64,000 bases of DNA from Kiritimatiellia bacterium (GTDB lineage: Bacteria; Verrucomicrobiota; Kiritimatiellia; WLWN01), in contig WLWN01000001.1 of assembly GCA_012103575.1 (NCBI GenBank), forward strand, positions 139,792-203,791, in the 5' to 3' direction. Shown one piece after another: positions 1 through 10,097 of the stretch; the first letter of the stretch is position 1; each line of letters opens with the position of its first letter. The position numbers and the translations under genes were made by a program. The notes below the pieces were generated by a model. That model saw only the letters and a program-made list of their open reading frames with translations, did no database searches and was not told where the DNA came from.

Positions 1-1
1 C

Positions 2-808
2 TCTTACCCCGTTGTTGGGCAAACCCCCATTTCTGTTCATGAAAATTTATTTATAGATTCAACCTCTATAAGTCGTGGTCATCGACAAGCTATCTTAAAC
101 GAAAATGCGCGTGAAATCGGATTAGGAAATGTTCAAATAAATACAATCAACGGAATGTTTTTCTTCACCACAGATTATGACACACAAATGTTCGCGAGAC
201 GTTCTACGAATCATTTCTATACGGGAACCATTTTTAACGATAGCAATACAAATAATATGTATGACGAAAATGAAGGCCTTGAAAACGTCGAAGTCTACCT
301 GTGGAACGGAACCAATGAGGCCACCTATTATGACCGTTCTCAACCCAGCGGCAATTTTGCGATCCCCATTAATGATCTTCCAGACGGTGAAGAAATCGCG
401 GTTGAACTCCTGAATCAAACCGGAGGGAACGTGACCCTTACCCTTCCTTTAGGATACAATACGCTAGGAACCCGAACACTGACAAATGGCGAATCTTATT
501 TCTGTGGATCATTTATACAACCCAATGGAATTACAAATATAGGGTTTCGAAATATAACGTCTTCTATCGCATTAAGAAACATCGCACTGAGTAACCAACA
601 CATCTGTATAACGTTTGATACATTAGGGTTGGCAACCTATGTTATACAATCCTCTGAAAACCTCACATCTTGTTTTACCAAAAAAAATAAAGACCCTGCG
701 TCTGACGCCTCATATAAATACTCAGGTCGATCAGAAAAGGATTCCGACAAATTGGATCCCCCGATTAGGTCGATCGGCTTCAACCTTCAACCTTTCACCG
801 TTTACTAA
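2..808 (+). CDS. Secreted CAP-domain protein with SdrD-like domain, C-terminal part (5' end outside window)
   Basis: The frame is already open at the window edge. The first ~50 residues resemble the end of a CAP/SCP domain (GHRQAILNENAREIGLG). A beta-rich segment follows (GTIFNDSNTNNMYDENEG, then SGNFAIP) that fits an SdrD/CNA-B-like repeat, common in exported surface proteins. The C-terminus contains a stretch ending YVIQSSENLTS, which resembles the tails of large verrucomicrobial/PVC exported proteins. After that the sequence becomes lysine-rich and low in structure until a TAA at 806-808, so a frameshift near position 660 is likely and the true end may differ. Role unknown; presumably extracellular. 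Confidence 0.55.
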   Translation, partial: SYPVVGQTPISVHENLFIDSTSISRGHRQAILNENAREIGLGNVQINTINGMFFFTTDYDTQMFARRSTNHFYTGTIFNDSNTNNMYDENEGLENVEVYLWNGTNEATYYDRSQPSGNFAIPINDLPDGEEIAVELLNQTGGNVTLTLPLGYNTLGTRTLTNGESYFCGSFIQPNGITNIGFRNITSSIALRNIALSNQHICITFDTLGLATYVIQSSENLTSCFTKKNKDPASDASYKYSGRSEKDSDKLDPPIRSIGFNLQPFTVY

Positions 809-974
809 GAAGGAAAAGGTAGACGTTTCGTTGTTTAACACGAGAGAGAAAGAGACCCCAAAACCACTATTCAGTCATACAACCGTTGCTGCGGTGTCGC
901 CATTGCGATTTCAGTATGGATTGAAGATAGTGTATGGGGCTTCAAGAAGCGAAGGCAAGGCGGGAGAGGTGACG

Positions 975-2033
975 ATGGCCACTCGCTTGAACGCAGGAAT
1001 CGATTTGGAAGAAATAGCGTTGGTCGAACGATTACTAGAGGCGTATGCAAAAAGGTATCCCCATACAAAATTTTCTGCGTTGCAACCCTTGCCCCTGGAG
1101 AAACCCCCCGAAATTTCTTTATCTGATGATTTGCAGCAGCTCTATGAAATTTCATCTGAAAAGATTGTCGTAAACACCTTTTCGGATGTGTTGGGAGAAA
1201 TGAATCTTCGGTGGATCACCGACCCAATCACCAAGGAAAATCTTCAAGTGCTTTTGGTCGAAGATGCGGGCATTCGGGGGCGTGTGACTTTCAGTTTGGA
1301 GGAAGATATGGAGCCGCAAGAGATTCCTGTGCACATTCAGTTGGCGGACCCAGAAACGTTTGGCCGTATTCCTTGGGAACGTACATCAAAATGGCGTAAT
1401 CAGACTCCGTATCCGGTACGGCTAAAGCGATTACACATTTTGATGATTAAGTCGAATGAACCTATTATTTATTCGTGGGATTTACAAGATACAGAAGTAT
1501 CGCCACACGTAGAGGTCAAGTGGAAAATGACACGATTCCCTTCCTGGTTAGAACGCGAAGCAGAACGTATATGGGTAGAGTATGCAGTCGTTCAACAATG
1601 TGAATCATGTGATGATCAGGTCATCGCAGACATTACCGGTGGGGTCACTTCGTTTGGAACTTCTTTTGTCACGTTTCATACGATGAATCCCTTCGAGCTT
1701 TTGGGAACCTATGAAATGAGTGTTAAGGTCCGTTCATGATATTTCCACCCGCGTACTCGAGATATCTTATACAAACCACTTCTCGTACTGAATGAGGACG
1801 GGTCGAATTATGAGGTGGGGCCGATTTATTTGGTGAATCGTGAACCCGGAGAAGCTGTGACAGGAGATCCTCTACTCGAATATTTCCTTGAAGTAACGAT
1901 GCCAGACGGCCAAACACATGAGGCTACAGCGTGGATGCCCTCTGACAAACTCCGGGTTTTAATTGGCGAGTATCAAATTAAACAGGCGTTGGGATATCTT
2001 CCTAGCATAGCTGAAGCCAAACCCGAAAATTGA
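975..2033 (+). pseudogene. Unknown protein, interrupted by in-frame TGA
   Basis: The frame runs from an ATG at 975 (purine-rich GGGAGAGG just upstream) to a TGA at 2031-2033, with one internal in-frame TGA at 1737-1739. Both sides of that stop read as one protein (…EMSVKVRS, stop, YFHPRTRDILYKPLL…), so the stop probably replaces TGG (Trp). About 350 codons. No signal peptide is visible at this start and the frame stays open upstream to 639, so the N-terminus is uncertain. It contains a CESC pair and a C-terminal stretch rich in Asp/Glu/Gly. It lies 23 bp upstream of another secreted-type gene, so they probably formed one operon. The family was not recognised. Confidence 0.45.
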
Positions 2034-2056
2034 ATAATGATGGAAGATAGCAGCAA

Positions 2057-3250
2057 ATGAAATGGATAAAACGGCTAACCTCCGCAGATTTATTGGTTTT
2101 AGCAGGGTGTTTAACCGTATACGCCGCCCCCGATTTTAGTAAGATAGAATAGGTTGGCTCTCTTACGCTGTATGGCAATGATCAAAGCAAAAGACTATTT
2201 TATTATCCACCAGGCGATATTGAATTAGCAAAAGGGACGGATGGAAAGCCCGATCTTCATTTTATTCGAATGCGTTATACGGGTTATACCGCCATGGGAG
2301 ATCGGGGTGAGAAGGTGTATCAAACGGTTCTAACGTTTCGGGTCGAAATGGCGCCTCCTACGAGAACACAACTTCGAGAGGCTAAACGCCTTTTGATTCG
2401 GAGGAGTAAAGCCCGTAGTTCTAAATTACTTCCTTTGCCCATTCGTCGATTAGAGACGATTCTTAACTATATGCCAATCGATGGCGAGCAAGATACCCAT
2501 GTTTTGCCCGGTGGACACTTTGAGTCTTCAACGGCTGGTGATAAACCTGATGCGGGCTATTGGACCGAGCGCAATTATACATTGCGCTTACGAAAAAGAA
2601 CCGATCAGTTATTTTGGACAGCTCTACAAGAAGGTCAGCTTGTGATCAGCTTGAGTTATGCTTTTCTGGCTCACGGGATACATTCGCAGAATCCGTTCGA
2701 TTCCTTATCGGGAGACTCGGAATTAATAGAGAAACTCACTAGATCGATGGAGGAAACCGGGACGCATGATCGAACCAGAGAAGCCTCCAAAGAAATGCTG
2801 AACGTTATTCACGTGGGAACAACAACGATAACAGTAGATGCGAAAAAGTGGCCCGAACTGTTTAGAGAAATAGATATTAATGAACGTATTCCTCCCGGTT
2901 ATGCCGTACTGGATGTGTATTGTTATGACTTCAATAATCGAATACGTACAAACTTATATGAAAAACAGCTGGAAATTCAGGCCGAAGGGGCAGGCGGACG
3001 TTACGTTAAACTATTTGCAATGTTTCAGGCGCGTGAAGCAGATATCTATGCCTATACACTACGATCGTCTCGAGCGATACGTTTGGATCGTCCTTATCGG
3101 TATCGAGTTACTGAGATTGACTTAGAAGGCCGCCCATCCGTTACTCCTTGGGAAACGCGAAACTCGTGGGCAGATATTTTAGATGTAACAAAGTATAGAC
3201 ATCTACCGGAATCTACGCGAAATGACCTATTACCTGGATCCGTCAGTTAA
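2057..3250 (+). pseudogene. Secreted protein of unknown family, nonsense mutation plus MITE insertion at 3' end
   Basis: ATG at 2057 opens a signal peptide-like start (MKWIKRLTSADLLVLAG…VYAAP), then an in-frame TAG lies at 2150-2152. The same frame continues (…YYPPGDIELAKGTDGKPDL…) to a TAA at 3248-3250. The last codons (PGSVS) are encoded by a 163-bp MITE inserted at 3233. Without the MITE and one copy of its TATTA duplication, the frame continues as DLLDKEETLDHEEDDYI and stops near 3445, overlapping the next gene. The motif YYP…(A)…DG-P shared with the next gene (YYYLPQYPRLATKADG) marks the two as paralogs. Function unknown. Confidence 0.5.
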
Positions 3251-3395
3251 ACGCGGTTTTCTGCACGAACCATTTGGGCCGAAGGGAATTACAAAAAAGC
3301 CTCGACGCACCCAGCGGGTGCGCCTGCGTTTTTTTGCAACCTTTTGCCTCCAAAGCATTCGCACAGAAATCCCACGTTTAACTGACGGATCCAGG
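3233..3395. mobile_element. 163-bp fold-back MITE, copy 1
   Basis: Begins CCTGGATCCGTCAGTTAAAC and ends with the inverse. Flanked by a perfect 5-bp duplication TATTA (3228-3232 and 3396-3400). The centre is a GC hairpin (CGCACCC 3306-3312, loop AGC, GGGTGCG 3316-3322) with an A-run before and a T-run after, so it looks like a bidirectional intrinsic terminator. The arms pair imperfectly along their full length. No ORF of its own. This copy is inserted right-arm first and differs from the 55985 copy by about two bases. Confidence 0.9.
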
Positions 3396-3403
3396 TATTA
3401 GAT

Positions 3404-3410
3404 AAGGAGG
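3404..3410 (+). promoter_or_regulatory. Shine-Dalgarno AAGGAGG preserved just after MITE copy 1
   Basis: AAGGAGG lies 12 nt before the ATG at 3423 and 8 nt beyond the MITE end. Before the insertion it lay inside the last codons of the upstream gene, so the two genes overlapped and were probably translationally coupled. Confidence 0.6.
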
Positions 3411-3422
3411 AAACACTCGATC

Positions 3423-3648
3423 ATGAAGAAGACGATTATATATAGTTGGCTAGGCCTATTTACAGTCTGCTTAATCCCTATGTCGGGATTAGGTTTAGTA
3501 AGTTATGATGAAGGTAGAATGCAACTCCAAGGGGTTCAGCTTTTGCGAGATGCCACCGATCCAAAAGTGTATTATTATCTGCCTCAATATCCACGGTTAG
3601 CCACTAAAGCGGATGGAACCTATGAGTTACTCTGCATGAAATATGTAG
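3423..3648 (+). pseudogene. Secreted paralog of the 2057 gene, truncated by IS1380
   Basis: A good signal peptide starts at the ATG (MKKTIIYSWLGLFTVCLIPM, then SGLGLVS). The mature part has VYYYLPQYPRLATKADGTY, matching the YYPPGDIELAKGTDGKPDL of the gene upstream. After ~75 codons the frame runs into the left end of an IS1380-like element at 3649. No continuation is found on the other side; the sequence there belongs to an alpha/beta hydrolase, so the 3' part has been lost. Function unknown. Confidence 0.6.
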
Positions 3649-5305
3649 CCTGAATCCGTCAGCTATCGCTTCGGAAGGTGTTTTGGGGCTCAAAAGTTGA
3701 AAACTTTTTCCTTGAGATGCTCGCTTTTGGGCGGATTGGGACCGGCAAATATCACCCTGATGAATTTTTTGAGCGTACAGGTCAGATTCACTCTGATTTG
3801 GCCATTTTGGGGCGTAGGCCTCCTTGGGCAGTCGCCTTAGAGTATTGTTAAAGGTGCACGGAGGGCTATGCGAAGGAATGGGCAATATCTTGTATCACTT
3901 CAAACCAGCGACAACGCTTGCCAAAGTGAAGTTCAATTCGTCTAGCGTGGCGGACCAATCGAACCGCGCAATAAACGATATTTTTGAGAACCGTTTTGAT
4001 TCGCCAACGCGTGATGTTGATTTTCTGCGGGGCAAGCCCAGCCCGTTTGATGACCTCTTGGCCAAGACGGCGCAATAGGTTGAAGAGCCACCATGGCGCA
4101 TAACAGAATAATCTTATTGGCACAGAGTCTCCCCGAAGGCAATCGCTCAACATCAAGATCGCTTTTGAGTTCACTGTGGTACTGCTCGCTGGGGCCATGT
4201 CCATGATAGAGATCTAGCACCGTCTTGGCACGACAAGAGAGGTTCGTCCACCAGGTGTTCACCTCAAGTTTAGGAACCAGAAGTTTCTGACCATCGATAT
4301 CGATGGTGCGTTCAATCACTTCGAAGGCCACCGGGACACAAGGGCGGTTTTGGTCACCACCGGGATGGAAATGATCGAAAAAGCCTGTGTAAACGTTCTT
4401 GCCTTCACGACTGTCTTGTTTGTCTCCAACTCGGCGTGCAAGGGCCAGCATTTGTTCAGGACATTCGCGGTGAGGATTTCGCTTTACGATAAAATAATGA
4501 TCCCCAAAAGCGTCGAAGTTATCGGCCGCAGCGTTGCCACTATCAAGCCGAAGCAAACATTTTCCACCTAGGCCCAGGGTTTGGAGCGTTTCAACGCTGC
4601 GGGCAATAAACGCGGTCGTTCCCGACTGACAATGTTGTTTACCGGGTCGAAGTTCGCACTCAAGCATGTGGCCTTGAGTGCCCACATAGGCATACCAGGG
4701 CGTAACCATCATGGCCCTTATAGGTGTAGGAAACGCCTTCTTTCGAAGAGCCTGAGTGACCTAAAGGGCTCACATCGATATCGACGGGAACAAGATCAAG
4801 CCCTTCGACATCTATGTAGCCAAAGGGGCCCGAGGAAAGAAGTTCGGTGTTGAGTTTGCGTAGCCCCACATGGGTTCTGGCTGGGGGCAGGTCGTCGGAA
4901 CGACATCGGAACACCGACTCAGAGGCTACCTTTTTAACTCCCCTTTTTAAGTCCAAAGGCATTCATAAAAATCTCATCACCCCGGTACAGGTCGATATCA
5001 TTGAAATCGGTTCGACCGTTGCAAAGTAAGCCGATCTGGGTAAGGAGGATCTCCCGATCAGAGATCGCATTGGAGCGGCGTGGTTGAAAATTGGAGGGAA
5101 GAATCCGTTGAGCATGATCCTCAAGCAGCAGGCCGCAAAGATGATTTCCGCTTGTGCTGTTGAGTTCGCTCTTGCCAGTCTTTATTTTATATTGTTTCAT
5201 ATACACACCTGTTGGGGTGGGGTTGTTTGTTTGAATACGGGTATGCTCCCCGCTTTAGCCCAACAGGTAATGAAAAATCGTCAGATTTTGTCTGACGGAT
5301 TCAGG
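3649..5305 (-). mobile_element. IS1380-family insertion sequence, copy 1 (defective)
   Basis: 1657 bp bounded by inverted repeats CCTGAATCCGTCAG. The element reads on the minus strand. The transposase is of IS1380 type (DDE group 1; GHGPSEQYHSELKSDLDVER near its C-terminus). It starts at the ATG at 5206 and is broken by a 13-nt tandem duplication (4929-4951) and by a second frame change near 4695. Unlike copy 2 it keeps the full C-terminal region (…LLRRLGQEVIKRAG…, then CRWFEVIQDIAHSFA). The flanks TGTAG and AACAA do not match, and lie in two unrelated genes, so this copy probably sits at a deletion or recombination junction. Confidence 0.85.
3866..5206 (-). pseudogene. IS1380 transposase, frameshifted
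   Basis: N-terminal part at 5206-4934 (MYMKQYKIKTGKSELNSTSG…). Middle part, shifted, at 4962-4660 (KKVASESVFRCRSDDLPPAR…). C-terminal parts at 4712-3942 and 4204-3866. Three frames are needed to reconstruct one protein of ~440 aa, the usual family size. The first shift coincides with the 13-nt duplication shared with copy 2. The copy is probably inactive. Confidence 0.8.
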
Positions 5306-5363
5306 AACAAGTTAGAGAAGTATTGCAAGTTTTTTTTGTGCGAGAAAAAGAGACTTTTAAAAA

Positions 5364-6361
5364 TAGAGCATTTAACGATTGAAATGCCTCTCTAGAAGAT
5401 CTATACTCCATGACATGAGTATAGCAACAGCAGAAATCCGGCGGCGTGCGATAGATGCCTACAAAATGGGCAAAGGTTCCCCCAGGCCGATATCGCATCT
5501 TCTTATCGTGTAGATCTTAGAACGTTTCAGCGTGGGCTCTCTCGTTTCAACGAAACCGGACAGACCGCTCCCCGACCGCGTGGGCATCGTCAGGCCCTCT
5601 ACAGCGGAAAGCAGCTCAAGGCGTTGGCTCAACTGGTGGGCAAACATCCCGATGCAACGCTTGAAGAACTCAAGAACATGAGCGGCGTGAAGGGGTCGAT
5701 CATGGCCGTACAGCGGGCGTTGAATCGGTTTCCCGGTATAAAAGAAACGCTTCACGCCAGCGAGCAAGACCGGGTGGATGTAAATCTCTTGAGAAAGCAG
5801 TGGATCCAAGAGGTGGCCAAACTTGATCCAAGTCGCCTTGTCTTTATTGATGAATCCGAGGCGAAAACGAATATGACTCGTCTGCGGGGCCGGGCGTTGG
5901 GCGGGAACAGGCTTTTTGCCAAAACGCCTCATGGACATTGGTGTACCACCACCTTGATTTCTTCGGTCCGCCTGGACGGAACAACAGCGGCCATGGAGGG
6001 GGAGGGGGCGACAGACACGGCTGTTTTTGGAGAATATATTCGCCGGGTTCTTCTCCCGACTCTTTCACCTGAAGACATCGTCATCATGGACAATCTTCAC
6101 GTCCATCACAATCTCAAGGTCATTGAACTCATTGAGTCATTTGGGGCCCATGTAAGATTCCTTCCACCCTACAGCCCCGATTCCAACCCCATTGAAAAAA
6201 TATGGGGCAAGATAAAGAATCGGTTGGGCAGCCTTGCAGCCCGCAGTCAGCAGGAACTATCTGAAGCGATCACACAAGCGTTCGAAGAGGTTTCTCCCGA
6301 CGAGGTAATCGGCTGGTTTTCTTCGTGCTACATCGCGACACCTCAATTGTGAAGCGCTCTA
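5364..6361 (+). mobile_element. IS630-family insertion sequence, copy 1 (defective)
   Basis: About 1 kb between TA dinucleotides (5364-5365 and 6360-6361), with imperfect termini TAGAGCATTTAACGATTGA and TAGAGCGCTTCACAATTGA (inverted), as expected for TA-targeting IS630/Tc1-like elements. The transposase starts at 5415 (MSIATAEIRRRAIDAYKMGK). It is broken by a CC insertion relative to copy 2 near 5480, then continues in another frame from about 5520 to 6352. Confidence 0.85.
5415..6352 (+). pseudogene. IS630 transposase, frameshifted
   Basis: The N-terminal HTH part is followed by a DDE_3 catalytic part: LVFIDESEAKTNM (first Asp), IVIMDNLHVHHNLK (second Asp), FLPPYSPDSNPIEKIWGKIK (Glu). The second part is open as 242 codons from 5624. 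The two parts are out of frame because of a 2-nt insertion in a C-run. The catalytic residues are otherwise intact. Confidence 0.85.
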
Positions 6362-6587
6362 GATCTGATTCAGGGCGAAAAACAAAAGTTTAAAAGCCCT
6401 TTATTAATGGTTCTTTCTCAAGCGGGTAAGGTGATTGATTCACAGGCCTCCAAAGAATTCTATGAAGATAGCGCTGTGCCGCGAAAGAAAATCGTGTATA
6501 TCGAGGATGCGGGTCACATCATTCCCTGGGATTATGGGTGGGAAAACGTTGTGGATAAAATAGAGCAATTTGTGGAGGAGTGAAGAG

Positions 6588-6645
6588 TCGAAGGTCTGCG
6601 GATTCTTGTCTTTTGACGTTCGACTTTTAGACCTTTGACTTTTCC
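6588..6645. repeat. Degenerate heptamer-like repeat upstream of aas
   Basis: A stretch built from variants of GACTTTT, GACGTTC and GACCTTT between the hydrolase remnant and the aas-like gene. Similar text occurs at 12156-12196, 26945-27050, 28895-28945, 32810-32850 and 33733-33772. No coding potential is seen here. Confidence 0.5.
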
Positions 6646-6648
6646 GCC

Positions 6649-6674
6649 GCGGCGGATCAGCCTGTGGCTGAAGA
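6649..6674. repeat. GGCGGATCAGCCTGTG repeat, copy 1
   Basis: About 25 bp (GGCGGATCAGCCTGTGGCTG…AAGAC), preceded by a CCGCCGCGGCGG palindrome. The reverse complement recurs at 18125-18150 with one mismatch. Both copies are intergenic. Confidence 0.5.
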
Positions 6675-6689
6675 CTCTTGATCTTAACT

Positions 6690-9600
6690 ATGAACAAAAA
6701 AGCTATATTAGAAAATAAACAGACCTTTAAATGGTTGAATGTCGCGCAATTTCTCGGGGCGTTAAACGACAATTTTTTTAAATTACTCCTGATTCTCTGC
6801 CTAATTGGTATCTATGGAGAAGAATCGTCCGCGCGCATTAATGCGAAAGCTGGAATGGTTTTTGTTATCCCTTTCCTCTTATTTGCTGCGTTAGCAGGCG
6901 TATTGGCGGATCGTGTGAGTAAGAAAAAAATCATTGTCAGTGTAAAAGCCCTCGAGGTGTTTGCGATGTCATTCGGGGCGGTTGGGTTTCTTTTTAAGAA
7001 CGAAGTTTTTTTATATAGCGCTTTGTTTCTTATGGCGCTGCAAGGTGCATTTTTTGCTCCTTCTAAGTTTGGTATTATTCCTGAATTAGTCGGAAAGGCG
7101 GGGTTATCCAGGGCCAACAGTCAGTTAGTTTTGTTGACGTATGTAGCCATTATTGTGGGGACTATTTTAGCCCCTTTTCTTTCAGAGATTACAGCAGAAA
7201 ATTATGTGCTGATTTCGCTGATTACGATTGTTGTTTCGGTTATAGGTTTTGCAGCGAGTTTATTCATTGCTCAAACCCCTGCTGCGGGTTCGAAGGAAAG
7301 GGCGTCCCTGCTATTTATTGGAGATATTTGGCGGACTTTGGTGGATGTTCGGAGAGATCGATACCTGCTGATCACGGTGATCGCGACCGCCTATTTCCTC
7401 ATGATAGGTGGGTTTGTTCAGATCAATATTATTCCATATGGCATTGAATCACTTGATCTTACAAAAGAAAAGAGTGTTTACTTGTTTCTACTGGCAGCTC
7501 TAGGGATTGGGCTTGGTGCTTTTATTACCGGAAAGATATCAGGGCGTAGTGTGGAGTTAGGGCTCGTGCCTGTTGGGGCTTTTGGCATGACCTTCTCTAC
7601 GATCGCGTTGGGAATGGTCGATCCCTCTATCTATGGGGTTGCTTTTTTGCTGTTTCTCCTCGGCCTTGGCGCGGGTATGTTTATTGTACCGTTAGAAGCT
7701 TTTATTCAGTTTCGAGCACCGGGAGACAAGTTGGGCAAGATATTAGCGGCATCTTCTTTTTTGAGTTGGGTGGGTGTTCTTTTAGCGACACTTTTAGTGG
7801 TTCTTTTTGATTGGATCGGGTTTAGCGCTAGACAAGGGTTCTTGATCATGGGGTTCATGACTTTTGTACTTTTGGTCGGAAGTCTTAAATTGTTACCCGA
7901 TTTTTTTGTTCGTTTTATTGCGGTGTTACTGACTCATTTTTGTTATCGAATCAAGGTGAGTGGACAGAAAAATATGCCCGTAGGTGGTCCAGCTTTATTG
8001 ATTGGGAATCATGTTGCTTGGATCGATCCTTTACTGATCATGGCTACTCAACAACGACGTATACGGTTTATGATGAATCGGCGTATGTACGATAAATGGT
8101 TTTTAAAACCTCTGATGCGTCTGGCAGGCGTTATTCCGGTTTCCTTTGAAGATGGACCCAAACAACTTATCGTTGCTTTTCAAGAAGCGCGGAAGGCTTT
8201 GGATCGTGGTTATTTGGTCTGTGTTTTTGCTGAAGGAGCGATGCCTCGTAGTGGTCTTATGCGTGAATTTAAAAGGGGTTTTGAGAGAATCCTTAAAGGC
8301 AGTGACCATCCTGTTATTCCGTTCTATCTAGGGGGTGTATGGGGGAGTATATTTAGTTATGCCTATGGCATGCCTCTTTCGCGGTGGCCTAAAAAGTTTC
8401 CTTACCCGGCAGATATTATATTCGGGAAACCGTTACCACCTTCGGTTTCAGCGGCTGATGTCCGTTATGCGGTGATGGAGCTTTCCAATGATTATTTTGA
8501 GAATCTTAAAAAGGAACGCTGTTCCTTAGGTGAAATTTTTATCAAAACAGCCCGGCTTAATCGGTCTCGAAAAGCAATGACCGATACAACCGGGAGGAGT
8601 TATACGTATAGTCAAGCATTAACCGCGTCACTTTTGCTTGCAAAACGTATCAAAAATAAAACAAAAGGATACGATAAGCTGGGACTTCTTTTACCCACCT
8701 CCTGTGTGGGCGCTTTAGCAAACGTAGCGGTTACCCTCCTGGGGAAAATCCCCATTAATCTAAATTACACGGCTTCAGCAGAAGCCGTGCAATCTTCTGT
8801 AGACCAAAGCGAACTTAAATGGGTTCTCACCTCCAAGGCCTTTATCGAAAAGCTGGAAGAGTTTCCTTTGCCGGAAGGAACCGTTTTTGTCGAAGATCTA
8901 TTGGGTAATATTTCTTTTACAGACAAGCTTGCCGCTTCGCTAAAAGCTCGTTTTTTTCCGCGTCGCTTGCTGTTGGGAGCGCAATTTTTTAACGCAGATG
9001 ATGTGGCATCCATTATTTTTTCTTCCGGGTCTACAGGAACCCCAAAAGGGATTATGTTAAGTCATCACAACATTCAGTCGAATATAGAAGCGTTTCGCAT
9101 GGTGTTAAAACCAAGTGCCGATTATAACCTTTGCGGAGCCTTACCTTTTTTTCATTCATTTGGGTTTACGGTGACGATTTGGTTTCCTTTTCTGAGCGGT
9201 TTTTCTGTGAGCTATCACACGAATCCATTAGAAGGCGCTAAGATTGCAGAAGTCGTTAGAGAAAATCAGTCCACGATCTTGATTACGACCCCTACATTTC
9301 TTATGAATTATATCCGACGTGCAAAACCAGAAGATTTCGAATCCCTTAAATGGGTCATTGTGGGAGCGGAAAAGCTTAAAAAACGTATAGCCGACTCTTT
9401 TCAGGAAAAATTTGGACTGCGCCCTTTGGAAGGGTATGGTGCCACCGAGCTTTCTCCGGTTGCCGCTAGTAACATTCCTGATGTAGACATTGATAATGTC
9501 TATCAGGTAGGGACGAAAGAGGGGTCGGTCGGTCATCCTATTCCGGGTATTGTTGTGAAGGTTGTCGACTCGGATACGGGCAAAATGTTGCCGAGTGATA

Positions 9601-10088
9601 CCCCAGGGCTTTTAATGATCAAAGGACCGAATGTGATGCGGGGGTATTTGGGACACCCTGAAAAAACCGCGGAAGTCCTTTCAGAGGGTTGGTACAATAC
9701 CGGCGATATTGCTGCGATCGATGTGGATGGGTTTATAACCATCACCGATCGCCTTTCACGGTTTAGTAAAATAGGCGGAGAAATGGTCCCGCATACGGTT
9801 ATTGAAGAAGTGTATTACAATACCTTACAGACCGCCGATCGTGTATTGGCCGTCACCTCTGTTCCTGACGACCGGAAAGGAGAAAAGCTTGTTGTTCTCT
9901 ATACCCAAGAAGCGGGTCAACCGGAACATTTTCATCAGACCCTGGCCAACAGCGATTTGCCTAATTTATGGAAACCGGGAAATGATGAGTATTATCAAGT
10001 TGATTCAATTCCTATTTTGGGGAGTGGAAAACTGGATATCTTAGGGCTCCGTCAAGTTGCATTGAGCGCTGTTGAGTCCATATCATAA
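6690..10088 (+). CDS. aas: Fused MFS lysophospholipid transporter / acyltransferase / acyl-ACP synthetase
   Basis: 1132 aa from the ATG at 6690; a TTG four codons earlier is possible but has no better RBS. Three domains in order. Residues ~1-410 are an LplT-like MFS transporter with about 12 hydrophobic segments. Residues ~420-620 are a 1-acyl-glycerophosphate acyltransferase with the HX4D-type GNHVAWIDPL and FAEGAMPRSG. Residues ~640-1130 are an AMP-binding acyl-acyl-carrier-protein synthetase with IIFSSGSTGTPKG, GYGATELSPV and YNTGDIAAIDVDGF. Together they are expected to import lysophospholipids, activate fatty acid and reacylate, repairing inner-membrane phospholipid. The first gene of a + strand run with cysS 9 bp downstream. 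Confidence 0.9.
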   Translation: MNKKAILENKQTFKWLNVAQFLGALNDNFFKLLLILCLIGIYGEESSARINAKAGMVFVIPFLLFAALAGVLADRVSKKKIIVSVKALEVFAMSFGAVGFLFKNEVFLYSALFLMALQGAFFAPSKFGIIPELVGKAGLSRANSQLVLLTYVAIIVGTILAPFLSEITAENYVLISLITIVVSVIGFAASLFIAQTPAAGSKERASLLFIGDIWRTLVDVRRDRYLLITVIATAYFLMIGGFVQINIIPYGIESLDLTKEKSVYLFLLAALGIGLGAFITGKISGRSVELGLVPVGAFGMTFSTIALGMVDPSIYGVAFLLFLLGLGAGMFIVPLEAFIQFRAPGDKLGKILAASSFLSWVGVLLATLLVVLFDWIGFSARQGFLIMGFMTFVLLVGSLKLLPDFFVRFIAVLLTHFCYRIKVSGQKNMPVGGPALLIGNHVAWIDPLLIMATQQRRIRFMMNRRMYDKWFLKPLMRLAGVIPVSFEDGPKQLIVAFQEARKALDRGYLVCVFAEGAMPRSGLMREFKRGFERILKGSDHPVIPFYLGGVWGSIFSYAYGMPLSRWPKKFPYPADIIFGKPLPPSVSAADVRYAVMELSNDYFENLKKERCSLGEIFIKTARLNRSRKAMTDTTGRSYTYSQALTASLLLAKRIKNKTKGYDKLGLLLPTSCVGALANVAVTLLGKIPINLNYTASAEAVQSSVDQSELKWVLTSKAFIEKLEEFPLPEGTVFVEDLLGNISFTDKLAASLKARFFPRRLLLGAQFFNADDVASIIFSSGSTGTPKGIMLSHHNIQSNIEAFRMVLKPSADYNLCGALPFFHSFGFTVTIWFPFLSGFSVSYHTNPLEGAKIAEVVRENQSTILITTPTFLMNYIRRAKPEDFESLKWVIVGAEKLKKRIADSFQEKFGLRPLEGYGATELSPVAASNIPDVDIDNVYQVGTKEGSVGHPIPGIVVKVVDSDTGKMLPSDTPGLLMIKGPNVMRGYLGHPEKTAEVLSEGWYNTGDIAAIDVDGFITITDRLSRFSKIGGEMVPHTVIEEVYYNTLQTADRVLAVTSVPDDRKGEKLVVLYTQEAGQPEHFHQTLANSDLPNLWKPGNDEYYQVDSIPILGSGKLDILGLRQVALSAVESIS

Positions 10089-10097
10089 ATATGAATC

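Larger units (their letters stand above)
5306..6583 (+). pseudogene. Alpha/beta-hydrolase C-terminus, split by IS630
   Basis: Two in-frame pieces, 5306-5363 (NKLEKYCKFFLCEKKRLLK) and 6362-6583, join across the IS630 at its TA target. The second piece reads SPLLMVLSQAGKVIDSQ…KIVYIEDAGHIIPW…IEQFVEE and ends at a TGA (6581-6583). The AGH-I motif with a preceding Asp/Glu-bearing strand and the final amphipathic helix fit the catalytic-His end of an alpha/beta-hydrolase. The 5' two thirds are missing, cut at the IS1380 right end. Confidence 0.6.
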
